DNA of 64,000 nucleotides. Source: Aeromonas diversa CDC 2478-85. Its GTDB lineage: Bacteria > Pseudomonadota > Gammaproteobacteria > Enterobacterales > Aeromonadaceae. Each line of letters opens with the position of its first letter. The first letter of the stretch is position 1. The position numbers and the translations under genes were made by a program. The stretch is from contig NZ_CDCE01000029.1 of the NCBI RefSeq assembly GCF_000819805.1, forward strand, positions 2,833-66,832, read 5' to 3'. Positions 43,063 to 53,200 of this stretch are shown here, one piece after another. The notes beneath the pieces were generated by a model that worked only from the letters and a program-made list of their open reading frames with translations, was not told the origin of the DNA and did not search any database.

Positions 43063-43142
43063 GGTTGCATCTTGTTGTCGGGGTCGGAGTGGCCATTATA
43101 GGGGCGGGCGGCCTGCGCCGACCAGCCCCGCATGGTGCATGC

Positions 43143-44870
43143 TTAGGCCGGCGCGAGCCGTTGGTGCAGACGGCGATAGTGATCGTCCGCGACGAGCAGC
43201 TCGGCATGCGGCGAGCAGCAAAGGATCTTGCCCTCTTCCATCAGGGCGATGCGATCCATCTGTGCCAATCCGGTCAGTCGATGGGTGATCAGCAGCACGC
43301 TGCGTTCGCGACACACCTCATGAAGCAGCTGCATGATGGCTTGCTCGGTCTGACGATCCAGCCCCTCGGTGGGTTCGTCGAGTAGCCAGAGCGGGGCGTC
43401 GTGGAGCAGGGCGCGGGCGATGCCGATGCGCCGCAGCTCGCCGCCGGAGAGCGCGCGCCCCCCCTCACCGAGCCAGGCGTCGAGACCGTCGTCATCCAGT
43501 AGCTGGCCGAGCCCGACCCGGGTCAGCACCTCGGTGAGACGCGCGTCCGAGGCCTCAGGCGCCGCCAGCAAGAGATTGGCCCGCAGGGTGTCGCTAAACA
43601 GGTGCACCCGCTGGCTCACCACCGTCATGGCGCCGCGCAGCGCCGCCTCGCTGTAGCCGGCCAGGGGGAGCCCTCCCAGGGTGAGGGTGCCTGCCGTCGG
43701 TTCCCATTCTCGGGTGATGAGCGAGAGCAGGGTCGACTTGCCGCAGCCGGTTTGGCCGAGCAAGGCTATCTTCTCTCCTACCGCCAGGGTCAATGAGACG
43801 CTGTGCAGCACGGGTGCATCGCCGCCCGGGTAGGTGAACTGGAGGTCGCTCACCACCAGTTCCCCCAGGGCCTGAGTGTCTTGGCTGCCGAAGTGGGCCG
43901 GCTCTGCCTGCTGTAGCACCTGATTGAGTCGGCGCGCCGCCGTCATACTGCTGGTGAGATGCAGGAATGCCCCCGAGAGCGGTTGCAGGGCCTCGAAGCT
44001 GGCCAGGGTGGCGAACACCATGAGGGCCGTGATGGGATCCGGCGCCTGACCCGCGACACCATGGCCGGCGAGCCACAGCATCAGTACCAGGCTCCAGCCG
44101 CTGATAAGACCCATCAGGGCGCTCGAGAGGCCGGTGATGCGCGCCATCGTCGCCTGGGCCTGGATGAGGGCGGCTTCCTCCTGACGCAGGGCCGACAGTT
44201 GGGGCTGGGCTGCGGCAAACATCTGCAGCTCGGCCTGGGCGCCCAGATAATCGAGCAGCCGGGTCCGCAGGCGAGAGCGCTGCTCCACCAGGGCGCTTCC
44301 GGGACGCTTGCCCAAGAAATAGAAGAGGATAGGCAGCAACATCATGCTGACCAACAGGATGGCGCCCAGAGTCAGTGCCAGGGTCGGGTCGAACAGGCTG
44401 AGGAAACCGACCATGGCGAGCGACCCGAGCAGGGCCACTCCGATGGGGGTGATCAGGCGCAGGTAGACATGATCGAGGGCATCGATGTCGGCCACCAGAC
44501 GGTTGAGCAGATCGGCCTGACGGAACTGGCTGCGGCTACCGGTCGAGAGGGGGGCGAGCCGCTGCCAGAACCATACCCGCAGGCGAGTCAGTACCTTGAA
44601 GGTGGCATCGTGGCTGACGACGCGTTCACCCCAGCGGCCGGCGGTCCGGATGATAGAGAAAAAACGCACTCCACCGGCCGGGGTCATGTAGTTGAAGGCG
44701 TGGCTGGTGGCCACGGTGAGCCCCGCCACGGCGGCGGCACTGAGAAACCATCCCGACAAAGAGAGTAGCCCCATACCGGCAATGAGGGTCACCATGGCCA
44801 GCAGCAGGCCCAGGCTGAGGCTCAGCCAGTGCTGACGGTAGAGGCGCAGGAAAGGGAGCAGATCACGCAT
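43143..44870 (-). CDS. cydC: ABC exporter subunit CydC
   Basis: A 575-residue fused membrane-ATPase subunit. Six helices in the N-terminal half, then Walker A LLGQTGCGKSTLLSL, signature LSGGELRRIGIARAL and Walker B PLWLLDEPTEGLD. CydDC exports glutathione and cysteine to the periplasm and is needed for cytochrome bd and c maturation. ATG 44870 has GGAGATATCG upstream and overlaps the end of cydD by 8 nt: tight coupling of the heterodimer. Confidence 0.95.
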   Translation of the reverse strand: MRDLLPFLRLYRQHWLSLSLGLLLAMVTLIAGMGLLSLSGWFLSAAAVAGLTVATSHAFNYMTPAGGVRFFSIIRTAGRWGERVVSHDATFKVLTRLRVWFWQRLAPLSTGSRSQFRQADLLNRLVADIDALDHVYLRLITPIGVALLGSLAMVGFLSLFDPTLALTLGAILLVSMMLLPILFYFLGKRPGSALVEQRSRLRTRLLDYLGAQAELQMFAAAQPQLSALRQEEAALIQAQATMARITGLSSALMGLISGWSLVLMLWLAGHGVAGQAPDPITALMVFATLASFEALQPLSGAFLHLTSSMTAARRLNQVLQQAEPAHFGSQDTQALGELVVSDLQFTYPGGDAPVLHSVSLTLAVGEKIALLGQTGCGKSTLLSLITREWEPTAGTLTLGGLPLAGYSEAALRGAMTVVSQRVHLFSDTLRANLLLAAPEASDARLTEVLTRVGLGQLLDDDGLDAWLGEGGRALSGGELRRIGIARALLHDAPLWLLDEPTEGLDRQTEQAIMQLLHEVCRERSVLLITHRLTGLAQMDRIALMEEGKILCCSPHAELLVADDHYRRLHQRLAPA

Positions 44871-46632
44871 CGATATCTCCTTCGTCACGGTTGGCCAGCA
44901 GAGTCGCAAAGGGGCCTTGGGTACGGGTCAGGGTGCGCCAGTCCCCTTGCTCGACCAGATGGCCGCGCTCGAGCACCAGGATCTGATCCATTCCCTCGAG
45001 CTGCTCGATGCGGTGAGTGATCATCACCAGGGTCTGGTGACAGATCACCTCGGCCAGGGTTGCCATGATGGCGCGTTCCGAGTGGCGATCCAGGCTGGCG
45101 GTCGGCTCGTCGAGCACCATCAGCCAGGTGGATTTGAGCAGGGTACGGGCGAGGGCGATGCGCTGGGCCTGGCCGACCGAGAGGCCGCTGGCCCCGTCAC
45201 CGAGCCGGTAATCGAGCCCCTTGGCGGCGACAAACTCCCAGGCCTGGGCGCGGCGCAGGGCCTGCTCCAGAGTTGCATCATCGGCATGCGGGGCCGCCAG
45301 TTGCAGGTTGTCACGCACCGAGCTGGTCAGCAGTTGAGGATTTTGCGACAACCAGCCCACCTGATGGCGCCACTGAACCATGTCGAGCTCACGTAGCTCC
45401 TGCCCATTGACTCTGAGGCTGCCCCGATATGGCATGAAGCCGAGCAGGGCGTTGATGAGTGAGCTCTTGCCGGCGCCACTGACGCCGACCAGGGCGACCT
45501 GATGGCCGGCCGGGATGGTAAAGGAGAGGGGACCGACCAGCACCTTGCCTTCGGCGCTTAACACCTCGAGCTCGCAGGCCTCAATGGCAATGGGAGCCTC
45601 GGCCATGAAGGCGTGTCGTCCCGAGGCGGGTTCGGCAACATCGGCGTCGAGGAAGTCGAGCAGCTGTTCGGCGGCACCGATGGCTTGGGCCTTGGCGTGG
45701 TAGTGAGCGCCCAGCTCGCGCAGGGGGGCGTAGAATTCGGGGGCCAGAAAGAGCACAAACAGGCCGGTGAAGAGGGTCACCTCGGCCCCATAGTGGCCAA
45801 AGTCCAGGTGATCGAGGTAGGTGAAGCCAAAATAGACCGCGACCAGTGCCACCGAGATGGCGGCGAAGAACTCCAGCACGGCGGTGCTGAGGAAGGCGAG
45901 TCGCAGCACCTCCATGGTGCGGGAGCGAAACTCTTCCGAGGCGCGCTCGATGGCCTTCCCCTCTTCATTGGCGCGCAGGAACAGCTGCAGGGTGCGCAGG
46001 CCACGCAGACGATCGAGAAAGTGGCCGGAGAGGCGGGCCAGGGACTGAAAGTTGCGACGGTTGGCATCCGCCGCGCCGACCCCGACCAGGATCATGAAGA
46101 GCGGGATCAGCGGTGCCGTGCCGAGCAAGATGAGTCCGGCAGCCCAGTTGACCGGAAAGACGGCGACCAGGATCACCAGAGGAATGAAGACGGCGATGGC
46201 CATCTGAGGGAGATAGCGAGAGAAAAACTCCTGCATGTTTTCCACCTGCTCGAGCAGCAGGCTGGCCCAGCTTCCGGCCGGGCGGCGCTGGATATAGGCC
46301 GGCCCCAGCTGGGTGAGGCGTGTCAGTACCAGATCGCGAATCGTTTGGCGCACGGCTGCGCCGGCATGAAAACTGGTGACTTCACGGCCATAGGCCGCCG
46401 CCGCCTTGAGCGCCGTGGTGAGTAGCAGTGCCATGAAATAGGAAGGCATGTCAGCCGGTGCTTGGTTGAGCATGATGAAGCCGTGCAACAGGGTTGCCAG
46501 CAGCCAGGCCTGCGCCACCATCAAGACGCCTTGGGTGAGGCCAAAGGCAATACTCATGCCGATCCAGCGTTTGCCATGTGCCGATTGCTTGCGCAGCCAA
46601 CCGTACAGGCGTTTTTGTGTCTGTTTGTCCAT
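44863..46632 (-). CDS. cydD: ABC exporter subunit CydD
   Basis: A 589-residue partner of CydC with the same layout: six membrane helices, Walker A LVGVSGAGKSSLIN, signature GLSVGQAQRIALARTL (Val in place of the usual Gly, also seen in CydD family), Walker B LMVLDEPTASLD. The start ATG 46632 is preceded by GGAGGTGGC; upstream in-frame codons are rejected. First gene of cydDC. Confidence 0.95.
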   Translation of the reverse strand: MDKQTQKRLYGWLRKQSAHGKRWIGMSIAFGLTQGVLMVAQAWLLATLLHGFIMLNQAPADMPSYFMALLLTTALKAAAAYGREVTSFHAGAAVRQTIRDLVLTRLTQLGPAYIQRRPAGSWASLLLEQVENMQEFFSRYLPQMAIAVFIPLVILVAVFPVNWAAGLILLGTAPLIPLFMILVGVGAADANRRNFQSLARLSGHFLDRLRGLRTLQLFLRANEEGKAIERASEEFRSRTMEVLRLAFLSTAVLEFFAAISVALVAVYFGFTYLDHLDFGHYGAEVTLFTGLFVLFLAPEFYAPLRELGAHYHAKAQAIGAAEQLLDFLDADVAEPASGRHAFMAEAPIAIEACELEVLSAEGKVLVGPLSFTIPAGHQVALVGVSGAGKSSLINALLGFMPYRGSLRVNGQELRELDMVQWRHQVGWLSQNPQLLTSSVRDNLQLAAPHADDATLEQALRRAQAWEFVAAKGLDYRLGDGASGLSVGQAQRIALARTLLKSTWLMVLDEPTASLDRHSERAIMATLAEVICHQTLVMITHRIEQLEGMDQILVLERGHLVEQGDWRTLTRTQGPFATLLANRDEGDIDA

Positions 46633-46793
46633 GCCACCTCCATTTGCTCGGGGTGGCGCAAGACTATCTGCGGTATCTCCCCTTGGCAACCGCCAGGAGT
46701 ATCAGAATGAAGTCGTTTGGATTGAAAAAACAGCGACTTGGTTAAATGGTGGGCAAACGAACCGGGGGGGTGCAAAAAAGTGTATCAATGACG

Positions 46794-46821
46794 TTGCGCT
46801 TATCCTGAAAAAACATATAGT
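46794..46821 (+). promoter_or_regulatory. Promoter of the tRNA-Gly pair
   Basis: TTGCGC (46794-46799) - 16 bp - TATAGT (46816-46821), about 14 nt before the first tRNA. Confidence 0.65.
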
Positions 46822-46834
46822 GGGTGCACACCAA

Positions 46835-46908
46835 GCGGGTGTAGTTCAATGGTAGAACGGGAGCTTCCCAAGCTCTTAGCGTGGGTTCGATTCCCATCAC
46901 CCGCTCCA
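46835..46908 (+). tRNA. tRNA-Gly (CCC)
   Basis: A 74-nt cloverleaf ending in encoded CCA (TCCA discriminator region). Acceptor GCGGGTG/CACCCGC, anticodon stem GGAGC/GCTCT, loop TTCCCAA, so the anticodon is CCC. T loop TTCGATT. Very like E. coli glyU. Confidence 0.97.
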
Positions 46909-46918
46909 TACAATGCGT

Positions 46919-46993
<75 letters not shown>

Positions 46994-46994
46994 G

Positions 46995-47016
46995 ACCGCC
47001 ATCAGGCGGTTTTTTT
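46995..47016 (+). terminator. Terminator of the tRNA operon
   Basis: ACCGCC - ATCA - GGCGGT followed by T7, starting 2 nt after the second tRNA. Confidence 0.88.
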
Positions 47017-47182
47017 GTACCTCTCTCTTGTATCCCCGCTTTCCTTCTTAATGCCTTCTCTCCCGATGACCGGCAGGGTTTGTTCCTCTGATGCATACTG
47101 AATTGGCGCCGTTTCGCGGTGGCTGACGCCAGGCGAACGCCACCATGCAGGGCGATCGTGCAACTCCAATGAGGGTGATGAC

Positions 47183-48481
47183 ATGTTCAATAGCAAGCTA
47201 AAAGGAGAGCTCGAGCAGATGCGCTCCGAGCTTGCCCGTCAGAAGGCATTTGTCGAGGCGCTCAACCAGAGTATGGCCCGCATCACCTTCACGCCACAGG
47301 GAGAGGTGGTCGATGCCAATGAACTGTTTCTCAAGACGATGGGGTATACCCTGCCGGAGATAGTGGGCCGCCATCACGCCATGTTCTGCGACGACGGGGA
47401 TAAAGACGCACCAGAATATCGCCACTTCTGGCAGGATCTGGCCCAGGGGCGGGTTAAGTCAGGCACCTTTCAGCGACGCAATCGACAGGGGGGGCTCCTC
47501 TGGTTGGAGGCAACCTACTTCCCGGTCCGGGTCGATGGGAAGGTGACCCAGGTGATCAAGATAGCGCTCGACGTGACGGCGCAGCAGGAGCAGAGACTTA
47601 CCCAGGAAGCCCTCTTTCAGGCCCTGGATTGCTCCATGGCGATCATCGAGTTTACCCCCCAGGGCGATATCCTCAGCGCCAACAAGAACTTTCTCGACAC
47701 CCTGGGGTACCGCCTCGACGAGATCAAGGGGCGGCATCACCGCATGTTCTGTGATGAGAGTTTCTACCGGGAGCAGCCTCACTTCTGGGATGACCTGGCA
47801 CAGGGGCGTTTCAAGTCGGGACAGTTTCTCCGCCGTGGCCCCCATGGGGAAGAGGTCTGGATAGAGGCGACCTATAACCCTATCTTCGGGGCGGATGGCC
47901 AGGTCATCAAGGTGATCAAGTTTGCCTCTGACATCACGTCCCAGATCACCCGAGCCCACGCGGTGCAGGAGGTGGCCGAGGTCGCCAGAACCACCTCGGC
48001 TGACACCGAAGAGTCGGCCCGCAAGGGTGCCAACTTGTTGGCCGGAGTGGTGGGTACATCGGCCAGCATAGCGTTGCAAATGGAGGAGGCCAGCGACTAC
48101 ATGAACAAGCTCAATGCCCAGTCCCAGAGCATTGCGTCCATCGTCTCGACCATCAGCGGGATCGCCGATCAAACCAATCTGCTGGCCTTGAACGCCGCCA
48201 TCGAGGCGGCCAGAGCCGGCGATCAGGGGAGGGGATTTGCCGTGGTGGCCGACGAGGTTCGCCAGTTGGCGGCCCGAACCTCTCTGTCGACCGGAGAGAT
48301 AGCCCAGGTAGTGCGAAAGAATCGGGAGTTGACCGGTCAGGTCAGCGCCCAGATGGGGGCCGTTTCCTCGAGTGCTCAACAAGGACAGCGGCAGATTGGC
48401 GAAGTTGCGGCCGTGATGGAGGAGATCCGTCGTGGGGCTGAGCACGTATCGGTGACGATTGCGGGCCTTCCTCACTCCTAA
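47183..48481 (+). CDS. Soluble PAS-PAS chemoreceptor (BdlA-like)
   Basis: A 432-residue methyl-accepting protein without membrane helices. Two similar PAS domains (about 25-135 and 145-260; both contain 'F-T-P-Q-G-(E/D)...A-N-x-(L/N)-F-L...M/L-G-Y' and a 'GRHH-x-MFC-D' segment) are followed by the MCP signalling hairpin with [37 protein letters not shown]. Layout and motifs resemble P. aeruginosa BdlA, which links redox or nutrient cues to biofilm dispersal. The Cys in both MFCDD/MFCDE segments could be a redox sensor (inference). Gene starts after the tRNA terminator and ends at a bidirectional terminator. Confidence 0.88.
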   Translation: MFNSKLKGELEQMRSELARQKAFVEALNQSMARITFTPQGEVVDANELFLKTMGYTLPEIVGRHHAMFCDDGDKDAPEYRHFWQDLAQGRVKSGTFQRRNRQGGLLWLEATYFPVRVDGKVTQVIKIALDVTAQQEQRLTQEALFQALDCSMAIIEFTPQGDILSANKNFLDTLGYRLDEIKGRHHRMFCDESFYREQPHFWDDLAQGRFKSGQFLRRGPHGEEVWIEATYNPIFGADGQVIKVIKFASDITSQITRAHAVQEVAEVARTTSADTEESARKGANLLAGVVGTSASIALQMEEASDYMNKLNAQSQSIASIVSTISGIADQTNLLALNAAIEAARAGDQGRGFAVVADEVRQLAARTSLSTGEIAQVVRKNRELTGQVSAQMGAVSSSAQQGQRQIGEVAAVMEEIRRGAEHVSVTIAGLPHS

Positions 48482-48498
48482 TAGGAAGGGCCATAACG

Positions 48499-48524
48499 AC
48501 AAAGGGCGCCGAGGCGCCCTTTGT
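48499..48524. terminator. Bidirectional terminator
   Basis: ACAAAGGGCGCC - GA - GGCGCCCTTTGT perfect stem between the chemoreceptor gene and convergent arcA. Confidence 0.75.
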
Positions 48525-48538
48525 ATTGAGTCAATCGC

Positions 48539-49258
48539 TTATTCCACTTCCAGCTCGCCGCAGAAGCGATAGCCTTCACCGTGGATGGTGGCGATGATCT
48601 CGGGCGTATCGGTCACACTCTCGAAGTGCTTGCGAATACGGCGGATGGTGACGTCGACGGTGCGATCGTGGGGCTTGAGCTCGCGGCCTGTCATCTTCTT
48701 GAGCAGCTCGGCACGGGTCTGGATCTGACCCGGATTCTCGCAGAAGTGCAGCATGGCGCGGAATTCGGAGCGCGGCAGCTTGAAGACGTCGCCGGTCGGG
48801 CTGACCAGGGCACGGCTATTGATATCCAGCGCCCAGCCGTTGAAGGTGTAACGCTCGACCAGTTTCTTCTCATCGCCGGCGCCGTTGGCATTCATGGTAC
48901 GGCTCAGCAGATTGCGGGCACGAATGGTCAGCTCACGGGGGTTGAAGGGCTTGGTTATGTAGTCATCGGCGCCGATTTCGAGGCCGAGGATCTTGTCTAC
49001 TTCGTTATCACGACCGGTCAGGAACATCAGGGCGATGTTGTCATGCTCGCGCAATTCGCGTGCCAGCAACAGGCCGTTCTTGCCCGGCAGGTTGATGTCC
49101 ATGATGACCAGATTGATGGCGTGGCTGGTCAGGGCCTGGTGCATCTCATCGCCATTATTGGCTTCGAGCACTGTGTAGCCTTCGGCCTCGAAGATGCTCT
49201 TGAGGGTATTGCGGGTGACGAGTTCGTCTTCGACGATCAGAATGTGTGGTGTTTGCAT
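48539..49258 (-). CDS. arcA: Aerobic respiration response regulator ArcA
   Basis: A 239-residue OmpR-type regulator. Receiver domain with Asp54 in [12 protein letters not shown] and Lys in DDYITKPF; C-terminal winged helix with [17 protein letters not shown] and [14 protein letters not shown]. It represses respiratory genes under low oxygen. Near-identity to E. coli ArcA makes this call firm. The partner kinase ArcB is not in the window. A long 390-bp 5' region shared with a divergent gene contains an FNR-like box. Confidence 0.97.
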   Translation of the reverse strand: MQTPHILIVEDELVTRNTLKSIFEAEGYTVLEANNGDEMHQALTSHAINLVIMDINLPGKNGLLLARELREHDNIALMFLTGRDNEVDKILGLEIGADDYITKPFNPRELTIRARNLLSRTMNANGAGDEKKLVERYTFNGWALDINSRALVSPTGDVFKLPRSEFRAMLHFCENPGQIQTRAELLKKMTGRELKPHDRTVDVTIRRIRKHFESVTDTPEIIATIHGEGYRFCGELEVE

Positions 49259-49651
49259 GAATGTTCCCGGATTCGTAGCAACTGATTATTAAAATTTAAC
49301 ACTGTCGGTTTAGCCTGACCCTGATTCTGGTGTCCTGAAAAAGAATTACGTCATCCTGGGGTTGCAGTTCAGATCGGCAGACCTGTAAGTCGGCATCGGC
49401 CCACTCCGTGGCCTTGTGCTGGCGTCGTTAGAAGCTTGTCACGCCATGTTCTAGAGGGTAGTCCATTACGATGGTCGTCGCATTTTATCAGTTAACAGAG
49501 ACATAACAACACTCTTTGGTGTTGGATAGCAACTATTTAACTCCGGTTTGATATAGGTCAAACCGGCAGTAATGGCCCCACAACTGGGTTGTGGGCTGCA
49601 GGTCTGAGGGGCCGGGTGTAGGCGGTTTGTTACATTTCACAGGCATCAAAC
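49259..49651. other. arcA upstream region with three inverted repeats
   Basis: A 393-bp divergent gap. Three stems are clustered: CAACAC/GTGTTG at 49507-49524, CCGGTTTGA/TCAAACCGG at 49543-49566 (containing an FNR-like box), and CCCACAAC/GTTGTGGG at 49577-49595. The rest (49260-49500) shows nothing clear apart from likely arcA promoters. Confidence 0.6.
49548..49561. promoter_or_regulatory. FNR-like box upstream of arcA and the DUF3293 gene
   Basis: TTGATATAGGTCAA differs from the FNR consensus TTGAT-N4-ATCAA at one base. It lies inside a longer 9-bp dyad (49543-49566), 287 nt before arcA and 91 nt before the divergent gene. E. coli arcA is FNR-activated. Confidence 0.55.
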
Positions 49652-50044
49652 ATGTGGGAAAACTACAAACAAATTCGTTTTCTGGCCGAGGCTAAGGTGC
49701 CTGACTGGCCATGTTTCGCCATCATCACCGCCTGGAATCCGGCGAGTCAGCCGTTGACCAGAGAGGAGAATGAGCAGCGCCATCTCTGCCTGTTGGCGCG
49801 GTTGTGTGACTATCCCTATCTGGGTGTGTGGGGGTGTTCGCCTGATCTGGGGTGGCATGAGTACAGCCTGGCGGTGGCGTGCCCACTCGGCGTCGCCATG
49901 GGATTGGCGGCCGAGCATGGCCAGAACGGCCTCTACTGGGTCGAAGCGGGGCGCCTCTCACTGGTGCCCGTCTTACTCGATGAGCAGGTGGTGGTGTTGG
50001 GCGAGCTGGCCTCTTACTGGATTGCGCCGGGGCGCACTCGTTGA
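49652..50044 (+). CDS. DUF3293 family protein
   Basis: A 130-residue protein with the family's FAIITAWNPASQPLTREENEQRH start region and the middle VWGCSPDLGWHEYSLAVACPL. Function unknown. Single-domain, cytosolic. The next gene starts 41 nt later on the same strand, so the two may be co-transcribed from the FNR-like region. Confidence 0.82.
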   Translation: MWENYKQIRFLAEAKVPDWPCFAIITAWNPASQPLTREENEQRHLCLLARLCDYPYLGVWGCSPDLGWHEYSLAVACPLGVAMGLAAEHGQNGLYWVEAGRLSLVPVLLDEQVVVLGELASYWIAPGRTR

Positions 50045-50085
50045 AATAATGAGCGGCGGTGCCATCAAGGATGAAGGAGTTCACT

Positions 50086-50580
50086 ATGTTACTAGCCCCT
50101 CAGGATCTGCTGCCGGATCTGTGTGACAACCATGCCGAGCGGCTGCAAGTCGCCATCACCCCTTTCCACGATTATGGTGGCCGCGCCACCTTCTATGGGC
50201 GTGCCGTGACCCTCTCTTGTTTCGAAGATAACAGCCTGGTGCGTGAACTGGTGGCCCAGAATGGGCAGGGAAGGGTGTTGGTGGTCGATGGTCAGGGGTC
50301 ACTGCGCCGGGCACTGCTTGGTGATCTGCTGGCTCAGAAGGCGCTCGACAATGGTTGGGAAGGGGTGCTGATCAACGGCGCCGTGCGCGATGTGGTGACC
50401 CTGGGAACGTTGTCACTCGGGATCAAGGCGCTGGGGGCCTGCCCTATCAAGACGGAAAAGCTGGGTCTGGGTGAGCGCGATGCGGTGCTGCAGTTTGCCG
50501 GGCTGACCATACATCCTGGCGACTACATCTATGCCGACCCCAATGGTGTGGCGGTGAGTGCAGATCGCCTCTTGGACTAA
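50086..50580 (+). CDS. RraA-like protein
   Basis: A 164-residue protein of the RraA/HMG-CHA aldolase fold: ATFYGRAVTLSCFEDNSLVRELVAQNGQGRVLVVDGQGSLRRALLGDLLA and GVLINGAVRDVVTLGTLSLGIKALG. E. coli RraA, an RNase E inhibitor, has GAVRQV at the second site; here it is GAVRDV, and the Arg-Asp pair resembles that of the class II aldolases. The fold is clear but the activity is open. ATG 50086 follows AAGGAG. Its stop overlaps the stop of the convergent next gene. Confidence 0.85.
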   Translation: MLLAPQDLLPDLCDNHAERLQVAITPFHDYGGRATFYGRAVTLSCFEDNSLVRELVAQNGQGRVLVVDGQGSLRRALLGDLLAQKALDNGWEGVLINGAVRDVVTLGTLSLGIKALGACPIKTEKLGLGERDAVLQFAGLTIHPGDYIYADPNGVAVSADRLLD

Positions 50581-51050
50581 AACTGGTAACCGATCCCCAG
50601 AGTCAGGCTCGATTCGTGGCTGACGCCCAGATCGGCTTTTAACGAGAACGATGAGGGGAGCAGGAGAGAGCCGCTCAGTTGTAATTCGGTGTGCGCCGAC
50701 CCGAAGTTGAGTTGTCTGAGCTGGCCACCCACAGTGAGTGAGGGAAGCAGCTGATAGCGCACCCCGGACCCCAGGGTATGCCCAGCCACGCTTTGTTGGC
50801 CAGCCAGGGCCGAGCCGGCCTCAACAAACCAGCTCCACCCATCGCCCAGGCGCTGGCGATAGCCTGTGCTGATGAGCCAGAGGTCAAAATGTTCCTGCGT
50901 GCTGGCGCCACGCTGTCCGAGCAATACCCCTGAATAGCCGCTGGTGTAGAGGGCATTCTCTTTCTCTTCGAGCACCTTGTCCCAGATGCTGGCTTGCGCC
51001 TGACCCAGCATCCCGCAGATGACGCCCACCACTGCCAGAATCTTGACCAT
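50577..51050 (-). CDS. Predicted small outer-membrane beta-barrel protein
   Basis: A 157-residue secreted protein. Signal peptide MVKILAVVGVICGMLGQAQA, then alternating strands with aromatic ends (WSWFVEAGSALAG, TLGSGVRYQLLPSLTVGGQLRQLNFG, LQLSGSLLLPSSFSLKADLGV) and a C-terminal Phe in LTLGIGYQF, the usual beta-barrel insertion signal. I do not recognise the family. ATG 51050 has GGAGGGG upstream. Convergent with the RraA-like gene; stops overlap. Confidence 0.65.
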   Translation of the reverse strand: MVKILAVVGVICGMLGQAQASIWDKVLEEKENALYTSGYSGVLLGQRGASTQEHFDLWLISTGYRQRLGDGWSWFVEAGSALAGQQSVAGHTLGSGVRYQLLPSLTVGGQLRQLNFGSAHTELQLSGSLLLPSSFSLKADLGVSHESSLTLGIGYQF

Positions 51051-51137
51051 GTGCCCCCCTCCTGTGGATGCCGGAAGTACAAGCATGGCACATGCCATTC
51101 ATCAGCAACTGGCTTTTTTATCCTCAGGAAGGCAATG

Positions 51138-51162
51138 AAAAAAGCCGGCTGGGAGCCGGCTT
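51138..51162 (-). terminator. Terminator of acs
   Basis: AAGCCGGCT - GGG - AGCCGGCTT stem with T6 on the minus strand, about 20 nt after acs. Confidence 0.85.
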
Positions 51163-51181
51163 CGTCAAGGCACATCGGGGG

Positions 51182-53128
<1,947 letters not shown>

Positions 53129-53200
53129 TTTGCGGCTCCTTGGCAACACATCCTTTTAATAGTCTTGTAACAACTTATACCTTTGTCCGGGGAGGACAAA

